From Clostridiales bacterium UBA4039 (GTDB taxonomy: Bacteria > Bacillota > Clostridia > Lachnospirales > Vallitaleaceae), in NCBI GenBank assembly GCA_002382805.1, contig DGAD01000021.1, positions 11,444-75,443 of the forward strand: 64,000 nucleotides of DNA. The letters are read 5' to 3'. Of the stretch, positions 61,758 through 64,000 are shown in pieces. A program made the position numbers and the translations under genes. Within the stretch, counting starts at the first letter, position 1. Every line of letters begins with the position of its first letter. The notes below the pieces were generated by a model that searched no databases, was not told where the DNA came from, and saw nothing but the letters and a program-made list of their open reading frames with translations.

Positions 61758-63007
61758 GAGATAGCCCCCAACTCATAAAGTGAAACCTGATGATGTTGCT
61801 GCGGTGGAGCAACCTGTCGTCGTATATGTTCTTCATTCATCACAGCATCTCCATAATATCGACCTTGGCATGTCAAGAAAAACCTTGCCCGTTTTAAAAC
61901 TACTCCCATTTTTTTTAATGCATCATATGTAATCATTTGAACACGGCGTTGAGCCATAATTCGCCGTGCTGAAGTTACACCAATTCCAGGTATCCGAAGT
62001 AACTCTTGATATGAAGCTTTATTAATCTCAATAGGAAATTGTTCCAAATGTCGAAGTGCCCACATCATCTTTGGATCAACATCCATGTCTAAATTCGGTT
62101 GCTGAACGCTTAATAGTTCATCCGCTGAAAAATGATAAAATCTTAATAGCCAATCCGCCTGATATAATCGATGTTCACGTAGCAAAGGAGGCTCTGTTTG
62201 AAGCGATGGTAGTTTCGCCCCTTCATTAACCGGCATATATGCTGAATAATAAACACGTTTAAGGTTAAAATGGTTATATAAGTTTTCACTTCGAAAAAGA
62301 ATAGATTGATCTGTATCTACGGTTGCCCCAACAATCATTTGTGTCGATTGACCTGCCGGGACAAATGACGGTGCATGTCGATATATGCCTTGCTCTTCTT
62401 TTGCATGATTGATTCCCTCTTTAATTTCTTGCATGGGCAAATATAGCTTTTTAATTGATTTTTGTGGCGCCAAAAGCTTCAAACTATCTTCTGTTGCTAA
62501 TTCAATGTTGACACTCATACGGTCAGCCAAGTACCCCGCTTCTTTGATTAATAAAGGATCGGCTCCCGGAATCGCCTTAACATGAATATAACCTCCAAAA
62601 TGGTATTGTCTGCGCAAGAGTTGCAACACTTTGACAATGCGCTCCATAGTATTATTTGGACTTATCTCCACCGCAGAACTCAAAAAAAGTCCTTCAATAT
62701 AATTTCTTCGGTAAAATTCAATTGTTAATTGTGCAATCTCTTCTGGAGTAAAACTTGCACACTTAACATCATTCGATACTCGATTGACACAATATGCACA
62801 GTCATATGCACAAACATTTGTCATAAGAATTTTTAACAAACTAATACATCGTCCATCAGCTGACCATGAATGACATATTCCACAGCTTGCAGAGTTGCCA
62901 ATACCTCCTGTATTCTTTCGTCCAACGCCACTTGATGAACATGACACATCATACTTTGCCGCATCTGCCAAAACGGTTAACTTTTCCATTGTTGCCTCAC
63001 TCAACAT
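61754..63007 (-). CDS. TIGR03916-type radical SAM DNA modification/repair protein
   Basis: About 417 residues. C66-x3-C70-x2-C73 in NVCAYDCAYCVNRVS is the radical SAM cluster site; an upstream cysteine set (SCGICHSWSADGRC) is typical of this family. ISPNNTMERIVKVLQLL and HVKAIPGADPLLI are family segments. A C-terminal helix-hairpin-helix (ELLRIPGIGVTSARRIM) suggests DNA binding. The ATG at 63007 lies 8 nt after AAGGAG; a GTG at 63016 is less likely. It forms an operon with the TIGR03915 gene and is controlled by a promoter within a LexA-like palindrome. Confidence 0.87.
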   Translation of the reverse strand: MLSEATMEKLTVLADAAKYDVSCSSSGVGRKNTGGIGNSASCGICHSWSADGRCISLLKILMTNVCAYDCAYCVNRVSNDVKCASFTPEEIAQLTIEFYRRNYIEGLFLSSAVEISPNNTMERIVKVLQLLRRQYHFGGYIHVKAIPGADPLLIKEAGYLADRMSVNIELATEDSLKLLAPQKSIKKLYLPMQEIKEGINHAKEEQGIYRHAPSFVPAGQSTQMIVGATVDTDQSILFRSENLYNHFNLKRVYYSAYMPVNEGAKLPSLQTEPPLLREHRLYQADWLLRFYHFSADELLSVQQPNLDMDVDPKMMWALRHLEQFPIEINKASYQELLRIPGIGVTSARRIMAQRRVQMITYDALKKMGVVLKRARFFLTCQGRYYGDAVMNEEHIRRQVAPPQQHHQVSLYELGAIS

Positions 63008-63047
63008 AACTATCACTCCTTGGTTTTTTCCGCAATCTTATATATTT

Positions 63048-63076
63048 ATTATAGCAAAAAGAACATATGTTTGCAA
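63048..63076 (-). promoter_or_regulatory. Promoter of the TIGR03916/TIGR03915 operon
   Basis: Minus strand TTGCAA (63076-63071), 17-bp spacer, TATAAT (63053-63048). Start near 63041, 34 nt before the ATG. The -35 box is the centre of the palindrome described separately. Confidence 0.8.
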
Positions 63077-63093
63077 ACATATGTTCTTTTTGC
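63054..63093. promoter_or_regulatory. 40-bp perfect palindrome with two LexA-like boxes
   Basis: Every base of 63054-63093 pairs with its mirror position. Inside are GAACATATGTTT (63061-63072) and AAACATATGTTC (63075-63086), each one mismatch from the Gram-positive SOS consensus GAAC-N4-GTTC. One lies in the promoter spacer and one upstream of the -35 box. The palindrome could also act as terminator of the gene to its right, as T-runs flank it, so a double role is possible. Confidence 0.75.
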
Positions 63094-63117
63094 TTTTTTA
63101 TGTATATTTTACTCTTT

Positions 63118-64000
63118 TTATCGATAGGTTTGACTTGCACGTCGGCTTGAACTATAGATGGCTATATCGCCTAGCTGATATGTCTCCATACCTTGACGCG
63201 TCTTAAAGCCCTCCTCTGTCCAACCATTGTTATATCCTAAGTAAGCACCCTTACCTTGTTTATACACCACCATCTTAAATCCTACAACAATATAACCATC
63301 ATGCAAAAACGGGTCAGCTCCTAGATTGATGTGTCCCAATCGGGTGATATCCGTTCCCTTCGGTAAAAAATACGCCATGTTCGGCAAGTGGAACCTTCCC
63401 TTCCATTGTTGCACTGAACGCTTTTTCACCCCTTGATCCATTGACGTCGGTCCCCACGACGTATCTCCTATAAAGATTCGATCCTTCGCCGTTAAAGTCA
63501 CCTTGCCTTCAAAAGCTACCACTTGATCATATCGACTCACATAGACATCGACGGCTTGTCTTTGACTATAGTCTGCTACCCCATTGCGTACAGGGACATA
63601 GGTATAATAAGGCTCAATCGAAAGCGTGTCTTCCGGATGGTACAAATCCCCGTTTGTCCTAACATCAAAGACTATGGGATACCCCAGCATAATCCCTTCC
63701 TTGGGAGTTCCCACCCGCCTTGTATCCTTAGGTTTTATAGGTAGGTCTATGGCGCGATATGGTGCTTCCTTTGATACATGGTCTGTCCAATAATCATCCG
63801 GGCATGCTGTCACCTGAAAATCATATAGCTTACTGGATAGCTTAAACGCCATGGATTCCACTGCCTTGTACTTTGTAATATCTCGATTCGCATAGTATTC
63901 ATATGGATCGGTTAAGATATCTTGATGATTGATGGGAATGGAGCGAAACATAATCTCCCCCTCCAACTCTCGCTCCCAGGCCGGAATAAAGAACGTCGCT
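63118..64000 (-). CDS. Hypothetical beta-rich protein, C-terminal part (DUF5704-like?)
   Basis: The frame continues through the right edge (residues FFIPAWERELEGEIMFRS read on from there), so the N-terminus is missing. The visible 294 residues have no membrane helix. KLYDFQVTACPDDYW, IMLGYPIVFDVRTNGDLY and SIEPYYTYVPVRNG suggest a beta-rich extracellular domain, and the layout recalls DUF5704-type proteins, from memory only. A GGAGGGGGAGATT-ATG at 63951 could serve as a start, giving 278 residues; the uninterrupted upstream frame makes this less likely. Confidence 0.65.
   Translation of the reverse strand, partial: ATFFIPAWERELEGEIMFRSIPINHQDILTDPYEYYANRDITKYKAVESMAFKLSSKLYDFQVTACPDDYWTDHVSKEAPYRAIDLPIKPKDTRRVGTPKEGIMLGYPIVFDVRTNGDLYHPEDTLSIEPYYTYVPVRNGVADYSQRQAVDVYVSRYDQVVAFEGKVTLTAKDRIFIGDTSWGPTSMDQGVKKRSVQQWKGRFHLPNMAYFLPKGTDITRLGHINLGADPFLHDGYIVVGFKMVVYKQGKGAYLGYNNGWTEEGFKTRQGMETYQLGDIAIYSSSRRASQTYR

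Noticed and set aside
63054..63093. Palindrome considered as a terminator only
   Set aside because: T-runs are short, a good TATAAT and -35 box are built into it and both arms hold SOS-like boxes; a terminator role for the right-hand gene is kept only as an addition.
63951..63966. Start codon of the right-edge gene at 63966 or 63951
   Set aside because: The frame is open to the edge with protein-like sequence upstream, so the gene is treated as partial; 63951 stays a minor alternative.
1..64000. tRNA, rRNA, riboswitch or intact insertion sequence
   Set aside because: None could be recognised by eye; intergenic regions are short and explained mostly by promoters, terminators and the two sRNA copies.

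Overview
The window reads as chromosomal DNA of a low-GC, Gram-positive, probably strictly anaerobic Firmicute. The best guess is a Clostridia/Lachnospirales-type organism such as the Vallitaleaceae, but no rRNA or other phylogenetic marker is present to prove it. The signs are an SLH-domain S-layer protein, mannose-family PTS, a YesMN-type two-component system, an NrdG-type radical SAM activase, a DHHW/MBOAT/DUF4358 trio, strong AGGAGG ribosome binding sites and TTGACA/TATAAT-type promoters. Nearly all genes of the left two thirds are on the minus strand. No tRNA, rRNA, CRISPR array or intact insertion sequence was seen.

Positions 1-14.9 kb hold a cell-surface polysaccharide cluster on the minus strand. 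It has an O-antigen-ligase-like membrane protein, a 4,6-dehydratase (WbpM/PglF type), a Wzz-like chain-length protein, an EPS-associated winged-helix regulator, a priming sugar-phosphate transferase, an SDR epimerase, two GT4 glycosyltransferases, the start of a membrane protein cut by the left edge, and four of the five enzymes for UDP-ManNAc3NAcA (WbpA, WbpB, WbpD and WbpI types; the WbpE aminotransferase is not in view). A decayed KilA-N gene and a degenerate repeat of about 110 bp sit between the regulatory and the assembly halves. The S-layer gene follows at 15.2-17.7 kb with its own strong promoter and terminator, so the glycan cluster may build the cell-wall polymer that anchors it.

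Positions 17.9-22.5 kb are signalling genes (GGDEF/EAL, AraC-GyrI, chemoreceptor). Positions 22.6-35.4 kb form a glycosaminoglycan-type utilisation locus: a secreted modular PL8 lyase, a four-subunit mannose-family PTS, two cytoplasmic Cys-type sulfatases, a PHP-fold protein and a divergent GntR/UTRA regulator. No GH88/GH105 unsaturated glucuronyl hydrolase is present. After a PilJ-GGDEF diguanylate cyclase comes a second sugar cluster (37.2-42.1 kb) of two Gfo/Idh/MocA dehydrogenases and two TIM-barrel isomerases/epimerases, with a divergent AraC regulator.

Positions 42-48.8 kb carry tadA, a DivIVA-like gene with an NrdG-like activase, a large DUF4011/SF1-helicase/nuclease protein resembling Hhe-type defence proteins, and a GNAT acetyltransferase. 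Positions 49-57.5 kb hold a chemoreceptor, a carbohydrate ABC importer and its YesMN-type two-component system. This block is bracketed by two almost identical intergenic elements of about 90 bp that look like paralogous small-RNA genes with a C-rich single-stranded core. The right end has a cell-surface O-acylation trio and a radical SAM/TIGR03915 DNA-metabolism pair whose promoter is built into a perfect 40-bp palindrome containing two LexA-like boxes. The last gene is cut by the right edge.
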